Positions 9,505 through 17,470 of a DNA stretch of 64,000 nt are shown here, piece by piece. The DNA comes from Reinekea marina. GTDB taxonomy: Bacteria > Pseudomonadota > Gammaproteobacteria > Pseudomonadales > Natronospirillaceae. The notes beneath the pieces were generated by a model that was given only the letters and a program-made list of their open reading frames with translations, had not been told where the DNA came from and made no database searches. The stretch spans positions 434,001-498,000 of the forward strand of contig NZ_JAUFQI010000001.1 in the NCBI RefSeq assembly GCF_030409715.1, written 5' to 3'. A program made the position numbers and the translations under genes. Position 1 is the first letter of the stretch. Every line of letters starts with the position of its first letter.

Positions 9505-9514
9505 ATATTGAACA
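9505..9514 (+). promoter_or_regulatory. Putative PuuR-like operator upstream of puuA
   Basis: ATATTGAACA, the exact reverse complement of the element at the aminotransferase promoter (3772-3781). It lies about 170 bases upstream of the puuA start, in an A+T-rich stretch. Confidence 0.4.
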
Positions 9515-9701
9515 CTAATGTAACTATTATAGGTACGCGAAACAATAAAATTTATTGCATTTATCGATAAATTTCGAAATTATACCGCTACCGATGCCCA
9601 GCTATAGCGCACTATAGAGCGGGATTGCACTTTTTTGAACCAATTGTAAATAATGTTGGTCGAGGTGTTTAAAATAATTTATGGTGTGTGTACACTGTAG
9701 T

Positions 9702-9711
9702 TGTTCAATTT
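9702..9711 (+). promoter_or_regulatory. Putative PuuR-like operator upstream of puuD
   Basis: TGTTCAATTT, 9 of 10 bases identical to TGTTCAATAT, ends 12 bases before the puuD ATG. A repressor here would act close to, or just after, the transcription start. Confidence 0.3.
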
Positions 9712-9723
9712 TTGAGTGAAGAC

Positions 9724-10500
9724 ATGAGCACAGCACAAAAACAAAAACATTTAAAACCGTTGGTTGGGGTGGTGTGTGATGTTCAGCATATTGCACCGCA
9801 CGACTTTCATGCCGCTGGAGATAAGTATCTGAGAGCGCTCAGCCGCAGTGCCGATGTGATCCCTGTTTTAATTCCGGCATTGTTAGAAGATCAAGACGTA
9901 GATCAATGGTTAGCAAGACTGGATGGTTTGTTTCTAACGGGCGCTTATTCAATGGTAGACCCAGCGCACTACAATGAAATCAAAGTCGATAAGCAATACG
10001 ACTATGATGCGCAACGTGATGCCACAGCATTTGCTTTTGTGCATAAAGCGATTGCCAATAATTTGCCTTTGTTAGGGGTATGTCGAGGCTTGCAAGATAT
10101 CAACGTCGCTCTAGGCGGGTCGTTACATCAGGTTGTGCAAGAGCACCCAGAATTGAATGATCATAGAGAAGACAAGAATGCTACATTAGATGAGCAATAC
10201 GCACCAGCTCATACAGTGACGTTGAGCGAGAATGGTATGCTTCAAAATATCTTTAAAGCAAAAAAAATAGACGTTAATTCACTTCACTCTCAAGCGATTA
10301 ACCGAGTGGGCTCGGGGTTAGAGATAGAAGCCAAAGCCGATGACGGGTTAGTGGAAGCTATCCGGGTAGAAGGGGTGTCATTTGGTTTAGCCGTGCAATG
10401 GCACCCAGAATGGAAAGTGACAGAAAACAAAACCCAAACACTATTATTTGAGGCCTTTGGCGACGCGTGCAGAGCGCGACAGCTAGCAGGAATACCATGA
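9724..10500 (+). CDS. puuD: Gamma-glutamyl-gamma-aminobutyrate hydrolase, PuuD
   Basis: 258 residues from ATG at 9724; an in-frame GTG 36 bases earlier lacks a ribosome site and would overlap the putative operator. Class I glutamine-amidotransferase fold (peptidase C26). The nucleophile Cys is in LLGVCRGLQD and the catalytic His is in VQWHPEW, followed by a Glu. GALYS-type oxyanion residues are seen as LTGAYSM. It hydrolyses gamma-glutamyl-GABA to glutamate and GABA, the last step of the glutamylated putrescine route. It overlaps the next ligase gene by ATGA, so the two are translationally coupled. Confidence 0.9.
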   Translation: MSTAQKQKHLKPLVGVVCDVQHIAPHDFHAAGDKYLRALSRSADVIPVLIPALLEDQDVDQWLARLDGLFLTGAYSMVDPAHYNEIKVDKQYDYDAQRDATAFAFVHKAIANNLPLLGVCRGLQDINVALGGSLHQVVQEHPELNDHREDKNATLDEQYAPAHTVTLSENGMLQNIFKAKKIDVNSLHSQAINRVGSGLEIEAKADDGLVEAIRVEGVSFGLAVQWHPEWKVTENKTQTLLFEAFGDACRARQLAGIP

Positions 10501-11849
10501 AAAAATTAACGAAGTGGCTTGAAGAAAATAAAATAACCGAAATTGAATGCATTACGCCAGATCAAACGGGTATTGCACGCGGTAAAATAATGCCAACCGA
10601 CAAATTCATCGATGAGAAAGGAATACGCTTACCAGAAAGCGTCTTGCTGCAAACCACCACGGGCGACTACCCAGACGATGAAACTTACTACAGTTTATTA
10701 GACCCTCAAGACATCGATATGGTCTTGCGACCAGATGATTCTGCGGTCTTTACCGTTCCGTGGGCGGCCGAACCTTCTGCGCAAATCATCCACGATTGTT
10801 ATGACTCGATGGGCAATTTAATGGAGCTTTCTTCGCGTGCTGTTTTAAAGAAAGTACTGGCCTTGTATGAAGCTAAAGGTTGGAAGCCCATCGTTGCGCC
10901 TGAAGTCGAGTTCTATTTAACCAAACGTTGTACCGACCCAGATTTACCCTTGGTACCGCCCATTGGCCGTTCCGGTCGCCAAGAAAGCGGGCGGCAAAGT
11001 TTCAGTATTGATGCTGCAAATGAATTCGACCCAATCATTGAAGACATTTACGATTGGTGCGAAGAAATGCACCTCGATATTGATACATTAATTCATGAAG
11101 AAGGCGCGGCACAGTTAGAATTCAACTTTCGCCACGGGGAAGCCTTAAAGTTAGCCGATCAAGTTTTTATTTTTAAGCGCGCAGTGCGTGAAGCGGCTTT
11201 GAAGCACAAAATAGGGGCTACGTTTATGGCCAAACCTATCTCAGGTGAGCCAGGCAGTTCGATGCATGTGCACCAATCTTTGACCGATGCTAAAACCGGA
11301 AAAAATATTTTCTCCAATGAAGATGGGTCGGCTTCAGAACTTTTCCACAGTTATATCGGTGGGTTACAACACTATATACCGCAAATGATGCCGATTTTCG
11401 CCCCAAACGTGAACAGTTATAGACGCTATTTGCCAGGCGCGGACGGGAACGCACCGGTAAACATTGAATGGGGCAATGAAAACCGCACGGTAGGGTTAAG
11501 GGTACCGCAAGCGGCTCCATCGGCGCGCCGTGTTGAAAACCGATTACCGGGTTCAGATACCAATCCATACCTATCGCTGGCAGGTAATTTAATCTGTGGC
11601 TATTTAGGGATGGTTAATCATTTGAAACCACGCATGCCAATTCAAGGCAGGGCCAGTGAAGAAGCCGATGAAACGGTTCCTTGGAATTTAGAAGCGGCAC
11701 TCGAAGCCATGTCTAATTCGGAGGATATTAGGAACGCACTTGGCGCCAATTTTGTAGATGGCTTTGTAGCCACACGTCGTGCGGAGTATGAAGGATTTCG
11801 ACGAGTGATAAGTTCTTGGGAGCGACAGTATCTGTTGTCTACCGTCTAA
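10497..11849 (+). CDS. Gamma-glutamylpolyamine synthetase, PuuA-like (copy 2)
   Basis: 450 residues from ATG at 10497, which overlaps the puuD stop (ATGA) and has AGGA upstream. Glutamine-synthetase-fold ligase with TPDQTGIARGK in the N-domain, metal ligands in PEVEFYL and QLEFNF, the GSSMHVHQSL loop, NSYRRYLPGADG and NRTVGLRVP. It is clearly divergent from copy 1: the loops differ in most variable positions, for example GSSMHVHQ against GSGLHLHL. Pseudomonads carry several such ligases with different polyamine specificity, so a second amine (cadaverine, spermidine or 1,3-diaminopropane) is plausible; this is inference. Being between puuD and the transporter puts it in the main catabolic operon. 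Confidence 0.82.
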   Translation: MKKLTKWLEENKITEIECITPDQTGIARGKIMPTDKFIDEKGIRLPESVLLQTTTGDYPDDETYYSLLDPQDIDMVLRPDDSAVFTVPWAAEPSAQIIHDCYDSMGNLMELSSRAVLKKVLALYEAKGWKPIVAPEVEFYLTKRCTDPDLPLVPPIGRSGRQESGRQSFSIDAANEFDPIIEDIYDWCEEMHLDIDTLIHEEGAAQLEFNFRHGEALKLADQVFIFKRAVREAALKHKIGATFMAKPISGEPGSSMHVHQSLTDAKTGKNIFSNEDGSASELFHSYIGGLQHYIPQMMPIFAPNVNSYRRYLPGADGNAPVNIEWGNENRTVGLRVPQAAPSARRVENRLPGSDTNPYLSLAGNLICGYLGMVNHLKPRMPIQGRASEEADETVPWNLEAALEAMSNSEDIRNALGANFVDGFVATRRAEYEGFRRVISSWERQYLLSTV

Positions 11850-11944
11850 TTATTTAAAGAAGCAATTGAATTTTTTAAGAGTCAAAATATGAGTAACACC
11901 CTAAATAATCGCAAATAACAATAAACCGAGAAGGTGAATGCGCT

Positions 11945-13036
11945 ATGAAACTGATGACTAAAACACTGTTGGGAGCCGCTATTGTCGTAACGACAGCCAC
12001 AGCCACCCTAGCCGATGATCAAATTGTTCGTGTCTATAACTGGTCAGATTATATTGCCGAAGATACGCTCGAAAAATTTGAAGCTAAAACAAGTATTAAA
12101 GTGACATACGATGTATTTGATTCTAACGAAGTCTTAGAAGCAAAAGTACTGTCGGGGCAATCTGGCTACGATATTGTGGTGCCAACAAGCGATTATTTAG
12201 CTCGCCATATTAAGGCCGGTGCTTATCAAAAACTAGATAAGTCAAAGATTCCGAATTGGGGCAATCTTGATAAAGAGTTGTTAGCGTCACTTGAAAACTA
12301 CGATCCTAATAATGAATACGGAGTGCCGTGGCAGTGGGGTACAACGGGTATTGGCTACAACGTTGCTAAAATTGAAGAAATTCTGGGTGACGATGCACCG
12401 ACCGACAGTTGGGATCTTATCTTTGATCCAAAGTATGCCTCTAAACTAGAGCAGTGTGGAATCTCAATTTTAGACTCCTCCGGTGAAGTTTTACCTTTGG
12501 TGTTAAATTATTTAGGTTTGGATCCGAATAGCCTGTCGACTAAAGATTACCAAACAGCTGCAGATAAATTGCTTGAAATCAGACCCTACATTACCTACTT
12601 CCACAGTTCTCGCTACATCTCAGATTTAGCGAATGGCGATATCTGCTTATCGGTCGGCTGGAGCGGCGATGTATTCCAAGCCATGGCTCGAGCGGAAGAA
12701 GCGGACAATGGCGTTGAGATCAGCTATTACATTCCAAAAGAAGGGACGGCTATGTGGGCTGACATGATGGCGATTCCAAAAGACGCTAAGAATGTAGAAG
12801 AAGCGCATGAATTCATCAACTTCGTATTAGACGCCCAAATTGGAGCTGATATTACTAACTATGTTTGGTACGGAAGCCCTAACGAAGCTGCAAAAGAATT
12901 CATTGATGAAGAAATTCTTAATGACCCCGGCGTGTTTCCTCCTCAAGGTACCAATCTGTTTACCTTTGCAGTGTTGCCGAATAAAGTCACACGTGTGATG
13001 ACGCGCATTTGGACTTCTATCAAGTCTGGACAATAA
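11945..13036 (+). CDS. potF: Putrescine ABC transporter, periplasmic binding protein (PotF-like)
   Basis: 363 residues. A signal peptide ends at TATLA before DDQ (about residue 24). The mature protein begins with VRVYNWSDYIAEDTLEKFE, a hallmark of the PotD/PotF family, and has SDYLARHIKAGAY, GTTGIGYN and GWSGDVFQ, which contribute to the polyamine pocket. It captures putrescine (or a close polyamine) in the periplasm and delivers it to the PotGHI complex encoded next. It lies 95 bases after the puuA-like gene. A stem-loop follows the stop, which may protect this message so that the binding protein is made in excess. Confidence 0.9.
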   Translation: MKLMTKTLLGAAIVVTTATATLADDQIVRVYNWSDYIAEDTLEKFEAKTSIKVTYDVFDSNEVLEAKVLSGQSGYDIVVPTSDYLARHIKAGAYQKLDKSKIPNWGNLDKELLASLENYDPNNEYGVPWQWGTTGIGYNVAKIEEILGDDAPTDSWDLIFDPKYASKLEQCGISILDSSGEVLPLVLNYLGLDPNSLSTKDYQTAADKLLEIRPYITYFHSSRYISDLANGDICLSVGWSGDVFQAMARAEEADNGVEISYYIPKEGTAMWADMMAIPKDAKNVEEAHEFINFVLDAQIGADITNYVWYGSPNEAAKEFIDEEILNDPGVFPPQGTNLFTFAVLPNKVTRVMTRIWTSIKSGQ

Positions 13037-13047
13037 CAATAAGACCT

Positions 13048-13071
13048 GCCCGAGCGTAGTATTGCTCGGGC
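13048..13071 (+). other. Stem-loop between potF and potG
   Basis: GCCCGAGC (13048-13055) pairs perfectly with GCTCGGGC (13064-13071) over an 8-base loop, just after the potF stop. No T run follows directly, so I read it as an mRNA-stabilising or partly terminating hairpin inside the transporter operon. Confidence 0.6.
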
Positions 13072-13108
13072 TATAAATCTAAGTTCTCTTTTTTAAGAAG
13101 TGTATGTT

Positions 13109-14239
13109 ATGACCTCTACGGATATTGCGCGTAAGTCCACTCGTGCCCAAGAAGAAATTTTAATCAGCATTAAGAATATCACTAAATACTATGATGATGC
13201 TTTAGCGGTAGATGATGTCAGTTTAGACATTCGTAAAGGTGAGATTTTTGCATTGCTTGGTGCATCTGGTTCAGGCAAGTCAACCTTGTTACGAATACTA
13301 GCGGGGTTTGAAAAGCCGACATCAGGCAAGCTTTGTCTTGGTGAGGATGACATCACCGTGTTGTCTCCAAATGAACGTCCCTTCAATATGATGTTTCAAT
13401 CTTACGCGTTGTTTCCTCATATGACCGTAGAGAAAAATATTGCTTTTGGACTGAAGCAAGACAAGATGCCGAAGGCTGACATTGATGCTCGGGTGTCTGA
13501 AATGCTAAAACTCGTGCATATGGAGAAATACGCTAAGCGTAAACCTCATCAACTATCAGGGGGCCAGCGTCAACGTGTGGCCTTGGCTCGATCGTTAGCA
13601 AAGCACCCTAAGCTGTTGCTTCTAGACGAACCCATGGGAGCATTAGATAAAAAGCTTCGTACAGAAATGCAACTCGAAGTTGTCGATATTATTGAACGAG
13701 TGGGTGTTACCTGTGTCATGGTCACGCACGATCAAGAAGAAGCGATGACCATGGCCGATCGCATCGCGATCATGGACGATGGTTATATTCAGCAAGTAGG
13801 TTCACCCGTCGATGTATACGAAAGCCCTATGAATCGGATGGTGGCCGAGTTTATTGGTTCGGTAAATATTTTCGAATCTGAAATTATCGATGACCAAGAA
13901 AATTTCATGGTGTTAAGAAGCCCAAGCTTAGATCATGATATTTTCGTAGGACGCGGTGTGTCATCGGGTATCGACGACCGAAATATGTTGTTTGCATTGC
14001 GACCAGAAAAAACATTTTTGTCTGTTGAGCTGCCCGATCAACAATATAACTTTGCATCGGGAATCGTAGAAGACATTGCCTACTTAGGAGGCCATACCGT
14101 TTATTACGTTAAACTGAAAGATGGCAAAATTATTCAATGTTTTTTAGCTAATACAGAGCGCCGTGTTGAACGCCCAGAATGGGAAGAAGCGGTGTATGTA
14201 TACTGGGCGGAAGATGCCGGCATGGTCATGCGTTCATGA
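13109..14239 (+). CDS. potG: Putrescine ABC transporter, ATP-binding protein (PotG-like)
   Basis: 376 residues from ATG at 13109; a GTG 9 bases upstream is a possible alternative. ABC ATPase domain at about residues 15-245 with Walker A GASGSGKST, Q-loop FQSYALFPH, signature LSGGQRQRVALARS, Walker B LLLLDEPMGALD and switch His in VTHDQEEA. The C-terminal about 110 residues form the TOBE regulatory domain of the MalK/PotA class. It powers the PotHI permease. It ends at an ATGA junction next to potH. Confidence 0.92.
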   Translation: MTSTDIARKSTRAQEEILISIKNITKYYDDALAVDDVSLDIRKGEIFALLGASGSGKSTLLRILAGFEKPTSGKLCLGEDDITVLSPNERPFNMMFQSYALFPHMTVEKNIAFGLKQDKMPKADIDARVSEMLKLVHMEKYAKRKPHQLSGGQRQRVALARSLAKHPKLLLLDEPMGALDKKLRTEMQLEVVDIIERVGVTCVMVTHDQEEAMTMADRIAIMDDGYIQQVGSPVDVYESPMNRMVAEFIGSVNIFESEIIDDQENFMVLRSPSLDHDIFVGRGVSSGIDDRNMLFALRPEKTFLSVELPDQQYNFASGIVEDIAYLGGHTVYYVKLKDGKIIQCFLANTERRVERPEWEEAVYVYWAEDAGMVMRS

Positions 14240-14250
14240 GGGCGGTGAAT

Positions 14251-15138
14251 ATGAAAATGTGGTTACCAAAGGGTCGACACTACATCATCAGTGTGCCTTT
14301 TATTTGGCTGTTTGTTTTTTTCTTATTGCCGTTTATTTTTGTTGCAAAAATAGCCGTATCCGAAGCTGAGTTAGCAATTCCTCCTTATACTCCCATGTTT
14401 CATTGGTTAGAAGGCGTGCTAAGCATTCGAATTAGCTTCAGCAATTTTTCGTGGTTAATGGATGACCCTTTGTACGCGTTAGCCTATTGGAATTCGATCA
14501 AGATGGCGTTTTGGTCAACGGTTTTCTGTTTGCTTCTTGGTTATCCTATGGCGTACGCCATTGCAAATGCGCCAAAAGATAAACAGGCCATCTGGTTATT
14601 GCTGGTGTTGTTGCCAAGCTGGACTTCATTTTTAATCCGAGTTTACGCTTGGATGGGCTTATTGAAAAATACAGGTCTCATAAACGGATTTTTAATTTGG
14701 ACCGGCTTGATCAACGAGCCGATTCAAATGATTAATACCAACTTCGCTGTATACATTGGAATCGTCTATTCCTACTTACCTTTTATGGTGCTACCACTCT
14801 ACGCCAATCTGGTAAAACACGATAACGCCTTGCTAGAAGCGGCGTCAGATTTGGGCGCAAATAAGCTGACGCAATTTTTTAGAATAACACTACCGCTGTC
14901 GGTTAACGGAATAGTTGCCGGTTCGATGTTGGTTTTTATTCCTGCGGTGGGTGAGTACGTAATACCTGAGCTTTTAGGCGGTACGGAAACCATAATGATC
15001 GGTAAAGTGCTCTGGCAAGAATTCTTTAATAATCGAGATTGGCCTGTGGCTTCAGCCTTGGCATTGATTATGGTCACGATTTTAATTGTGCCGATCATGC
15101 TCTTCCATCGATTCCAAAACAAGGAGGCGAACACATGA
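14251..15138 (+). CDS. potH: Putrescine ABC transporter, permease (PotH-like)
   Basis: 295 residues from ATG at 14251, preferred because GAGGG lies 9 bases upstream. An ATG at 14236, overlapping the potG stop, would add 5 residues. Six membrane segments are expected; the first is at about residues 12-35. PFMVLPLYANL and the EAASDLGANKLTQFF coupling helix (EAA loop) are typical, as are FIPAVGEYVIPELLGG and LWQEFFNNRDWPVASA, which match PotH closely. Forms the inner-membrane channel with PotI. Confidence 0.92.
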   Translation: MKMWLPKGRHYIISVPFIWLFVFFLLPFIFVAKIAVSEAELAIPPYTPMFHWLEGVLSIRISFSNFSWLMDDPLYALAYWNSIKMAFWSTVFCLLLGYPMAYAIANAPKDKQAIWLLLVLLPSWTSFLIRVYAWMGLLKNTGLINGFLIWTGLINEPIQMINTNFAVYIGIVYSYLPFMVLPLYANLVKHDNALLEAASDLGANKLTQFFRITLPLSVNGIVAGSMLVFIPAVGEYVIPELLGGTETIMIGKVLWQEFFNNRDWPVASALALIMVTILIVPIMLFHRFQNKEANT

Positions 15139-15962
15139 AGCTGTCAAATTTCAGGTTTTCCAACTTTATGTTTTGGCTCGGAATTGTATTTTTATACGCC
15201 CCGATGGTGGTGCTGGTTGTATATTCATTTAATGAAAGTAGGTTAGTAACCGTTTGGGCGGGCTTTTCAACGAAATGGTATGGTGAGTTATTCCGAGATC
15301 AACAAATGATGACCGCCGTAGGGCGATCGCTTGAGATTGCGTTCTATTCAGCCACAGCGGCGGTTTTTTTCGGTATATTTGCATCGGTTGTGATGGTTCG
15401 GATTAAAAAATTTAAAGGGCGCACCACGTTTTCAGGCATGATTACCGCGCCGTTGGTCATGCCAGATGTCATCATTGGTTTATCAATGCTGTTGTTGTTT
15501 GTGGCAATGAGCCAGTTCTTAGGCTGGCCAGAAACGCGTGGCATGTTAACCATTTGGATTGCACACACCACCTTTGGTTTGGCGTATTCGACCGTTGTCA
15601 TTTCTTCACGATTAAGAGAAATGGATCATTCATTGGAAGAAGCGGCGTTAGATTTAGGCGCGAGCCCATTAAAATCATTTTTGTTAATCACCTTGCCAAT
15701 AATATCCCCAGCCGTCGTGTCGGCTTGGCTGCTTTCTTTTACGTTGTCATTGGATGATGTGGTGATTGCAAGCTTCGTCACCGGTCCTGGTGCCACAACG
15801 CTACCTATCGAAGTTTTCAGCTCAGTTCGCTTAGGGGTGACGCCTAAAATTAATGCACTAGCAACTTTGATCATCGGGACGGTCACATTGGTGGCCATTT
15901 TTGCTTGGTTTATGACGCGGCGGCTTAATCGACGTGTCAGTGCTTCAATGCAAAACGCCTAA
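15135..15962 (+). CDS. potI: Putrescine ABC transporter, permease (PotI-like)
   Basis: 275 residues. ATG at 15135 overlaps the potH stop (ATGA) and has a strong AAGGAGG 7 bases upstream, so an earlier in-frame start inside potH is discounted. Membrane segments begin at about residue 12; the region VLVVYSFNESRLVTVWAGFS matches PotI/PotC, and the coupling helix reads EEAALDLGASPLKSF. SLDDVVIASFVTGPG is the usual PotI/PotC segment. It pairs with PotH. The next gene (agmatinase) follows in 15 bases and is probably in the same transcript. Confidence 0.92.
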   Translation: MKLSNFRFSNFMFWLGIVFLYAPMVVLVVYSFNESRLVTVWAGFSTKWYGELFRDQQMMTAVGRSLEIAFYSATAAVFFGIFASVVMVRIKKFKGRTTFSGMITAPLVMPDVIIGLSMLLLFVAMSQFLGWPETRGMLTIWIAHTTFGLAYSTVVISSRLREMDHSLEEAALDLGASPLKSFLLITLPIISPAVVSAWLLSFTLSLDDVVIASFVTGPGATTLPIEVFSSVRLGVTPKINALATLIIGTVTLVAIFAWFMTRRLNRRVSASMQNA

Positions 15963-15977
15963 TAAGTAGAGTACATA

Positions 15978-16952
15978 ATGAAAGACGATTTTAATCAGTA
16001 TAACAGTGGCGACTTAGCCTTTACTCGGCAAAACCCGTATGGGACTGAAATTGAAGCGATGTATTCGGGCGCGACCAGTTTTATGCGCCGACGTTACAGC
16101 CGAGATTTGACCAATGTTGATGTCGCTGTCATTGGTGTCCCGTTTGATCTAGCTACCTCGAATCGCCCGGGTGCACGCTTTGGTCCCCGAAGTGTTCGTG
16201 CGGCCTCAACTCAATTGAGTTGGGCGCGCCCTTGGCCATGGTTAGAAGATCCGTTCGAGACCTTGAATGTTGTTGATTACGGTGATTGTGTGTTTGACCC
16301 TGGCCAACCGGAGACCATCGCACCAACAATAGAGCGCTGGTATGACCATATACTTAGCCAAGGCGTAAAACCTTTGTCGATTGGCGGCGATCATTTTGTC
16401 AGCTATCCGATCATCAAAGCGTTGGCTAAAAAACACGGCCCCATTTCTTTAATTCACTTCGATGCACATTGTGATACCTGGCCCGATAAAGAAGGTCGCG
16501 TTGATCATGGCACTATGTTTTATCATGCCGCAAAGCAAGGTATCGTTGATGCGACTGCGTCGGTTCAAGTGGGTATGCGAACCGTGAATGACCTTGATTT
16601 AGGCTATAAAGTATTAGACGCCCTGTGGTTGCATGAGCAGGGGGTCGATGTGGCGCTGAGGGTGATCAAAGAAACCGTGGGTAATAAACCGACATACATA
16701 ACGTTCGATATCGACTTCTTAGACCCATCTTGTGCTCCGGGTACGGGCACGCCTGTCTGTGGAGGGTTCGATACCATCACGGCTATTAAGCTTTTGCATG
16801 GGTTACAAGGTGTGAACTTGATAGGTGCCGATGTTGTAGAAGTTGCGCCAGCTTATGACCATGCTGAAATTACCGCGTTGGCAGGTGCCACGATAGCCAC
16901 GAACTTAGTGTGTTTGATGGCTGAAACTATGAAGCGCAAAGCACAAAGTTAG
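15978..16952 (+). CDS. speB: Agmatinase-type ureohydrolase
   Basis: 324 residues. Arginase/agmatinase fold with both manganese-binding signatures: IGGDH (His) near residue 137, LIHFDAHCDTW (Asp-His-Asp) near 160, and TFDIDFLDPSCAPGTGTP near 243. GARFGPRSVR and the EVAPAYDH region also fit agmatinase. It would hydrolyse agmatine to putrescine and urea, feeding the Puu pathway. Guanidinobutyrase is a close alternative in the same family and would feed GABA instead; sequence alone does not decide. Last gene of the potFGHI group by spacing. Confidence 0.8.
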   Translation: MKDDFNQYNSGDLAFTRQNPYGTEIEAMYSGATSFMRRRYSRDLTNVDVAVIGVPFDLATSNRPGARFGPRSVRAASTQLSWARPWPWLEDPFETLNVVDYGDCVFDPGQPETIAPTIERWYDHILSQGVKPLSIGGDHFVSYPIIKALAKKHGPISLIHFDAHCDTWPDKEGRVDHGTMFYHAAKQGIVDATASVQVGMRTVNDLDLGYKVLDALWLHEQGVDVALRVIKETVGNKPTYITFDIDFLDPSCAPGTGTPVCGGFDTITAIKLLHGLQGVNLIGADVVEVAPAYDHAEITALAGATIATNLVCLMAETMKRKAQS

Positions 16953-17001
16953 GCGTTTAATTCTAAAGCGTAAGATTGTTTAAAACTGTTGGAAAAGAAA
17001 G

Positions 17002-17031
17002 GGTAGATATGCAAGTCTAGTGTCTACCTTT
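17002..17031 (+). terminator. Weak terminator-like hairpin after the ureohydrolase gene
   Basis: GGTAGA (17002-17007) can pair with TCTACC (17023-17028), with flanking AAA and TTT, over a long loop. Only six base pairs, so low confidence. Confidence 0.3.
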
Positions 17032-17051
17032 AACAGCACAGAGGGATCAAT

Positions 17052-17462
17052 ATGAGCTATCCAATAGAGGGTGCTTGCCAGTGTGGCCAAGTGAGCTACA
17101 AACTATTAGAAGCGCCAAAAAATGTCATTGCTTGCCATTGCACGGAATGCCAAAAACTCGCCACCAGTCCATTTAGTGTGACGGCCATGGTCAATTCCGA
17201 CACGATAGAGTTTAAAGGCGATATGAGTGAGTGGTGTCGTTTAGCTGATAGTGGCAACACCAGTTGCGCTAAGTTTTGCCCTACCTGTGGTACGCGTATT
17301 TATCACTACAACCCAGATGACCCTACCAATATAAAGCTGAAGCTAAAATCTAAAGGCGAAGATGACGCTGTTTTTGCCCCTAAAGCGCACATTTGGGTGA
17401 GCAGTAAACTCAGTTGGTATGACATTCCAGAAGGCGCGAAAACTTTTGATAAACAGCCTTAA
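17052..17462 (+). CDS. GFA (glutathione-dependent formaldehyde-activating) family protein
   Basis: 136 residues, the usual length of this zinc-binding family (also called CENP-V/GFA). Three cysteine clusters are seen: GACQCGQV near residue 7, ACHCTECQK near 28 and FCPTCGTRIYH near 78. They bind structural and catalytic zinc. Members are often annotated as carbon-sulfur lyase or formaldehyde-activating enzymes, but the function of most is not known. Start ATG at 17052 has GAGGGA 5 bases upstream. It ends 8 bases before the stop of the convergent oxidoreductase gene. Confidence 0.85.
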   Translation: MSYPIEGACQCGQVSYKLLEAPKNVIACHCTECQKLATSPFSVTAMVNSDTIEFKGDMSEWCRLADSGNTSCAKFCPTCGTRIYHYNPDDPTNIKLKLKSKGEDDAVFAPKAHIWVSSKLSWYDIPEGAKTFDKQP

Positions 17463-17470
17463 ATAGCCGC

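Larger units (their letters stand above)
9334..9723. promoter_or_regulatory. Divergent control region puuA / puuD
   Basis: 390 bases without a gene. It holds a 9/10 copy of TTGATGTTTT on the minus strand (9483-9492), ATATTGAACA (9505-9514), a 14-base perfect palindrome ATTTATCGATAAAT (9559-9572) overlapping a 12-base one AATTTCGAAATT (9570-9581), two CTATAG palindromes near 9601-9620, and TGTTCAATTT (9702-9711). It is A+T-rich, as expected for promoters. I assign no -10/-35 pair with confidence. Confidence 0.5.

Noticed and set aside
14179-14250. Longer N-terminus for the PotH-like protein
   Set aside because: The extra part overlaps potG and contains Cys/Arg-rich sequence unlike PotH; starts at 14236 or 14251 are better.
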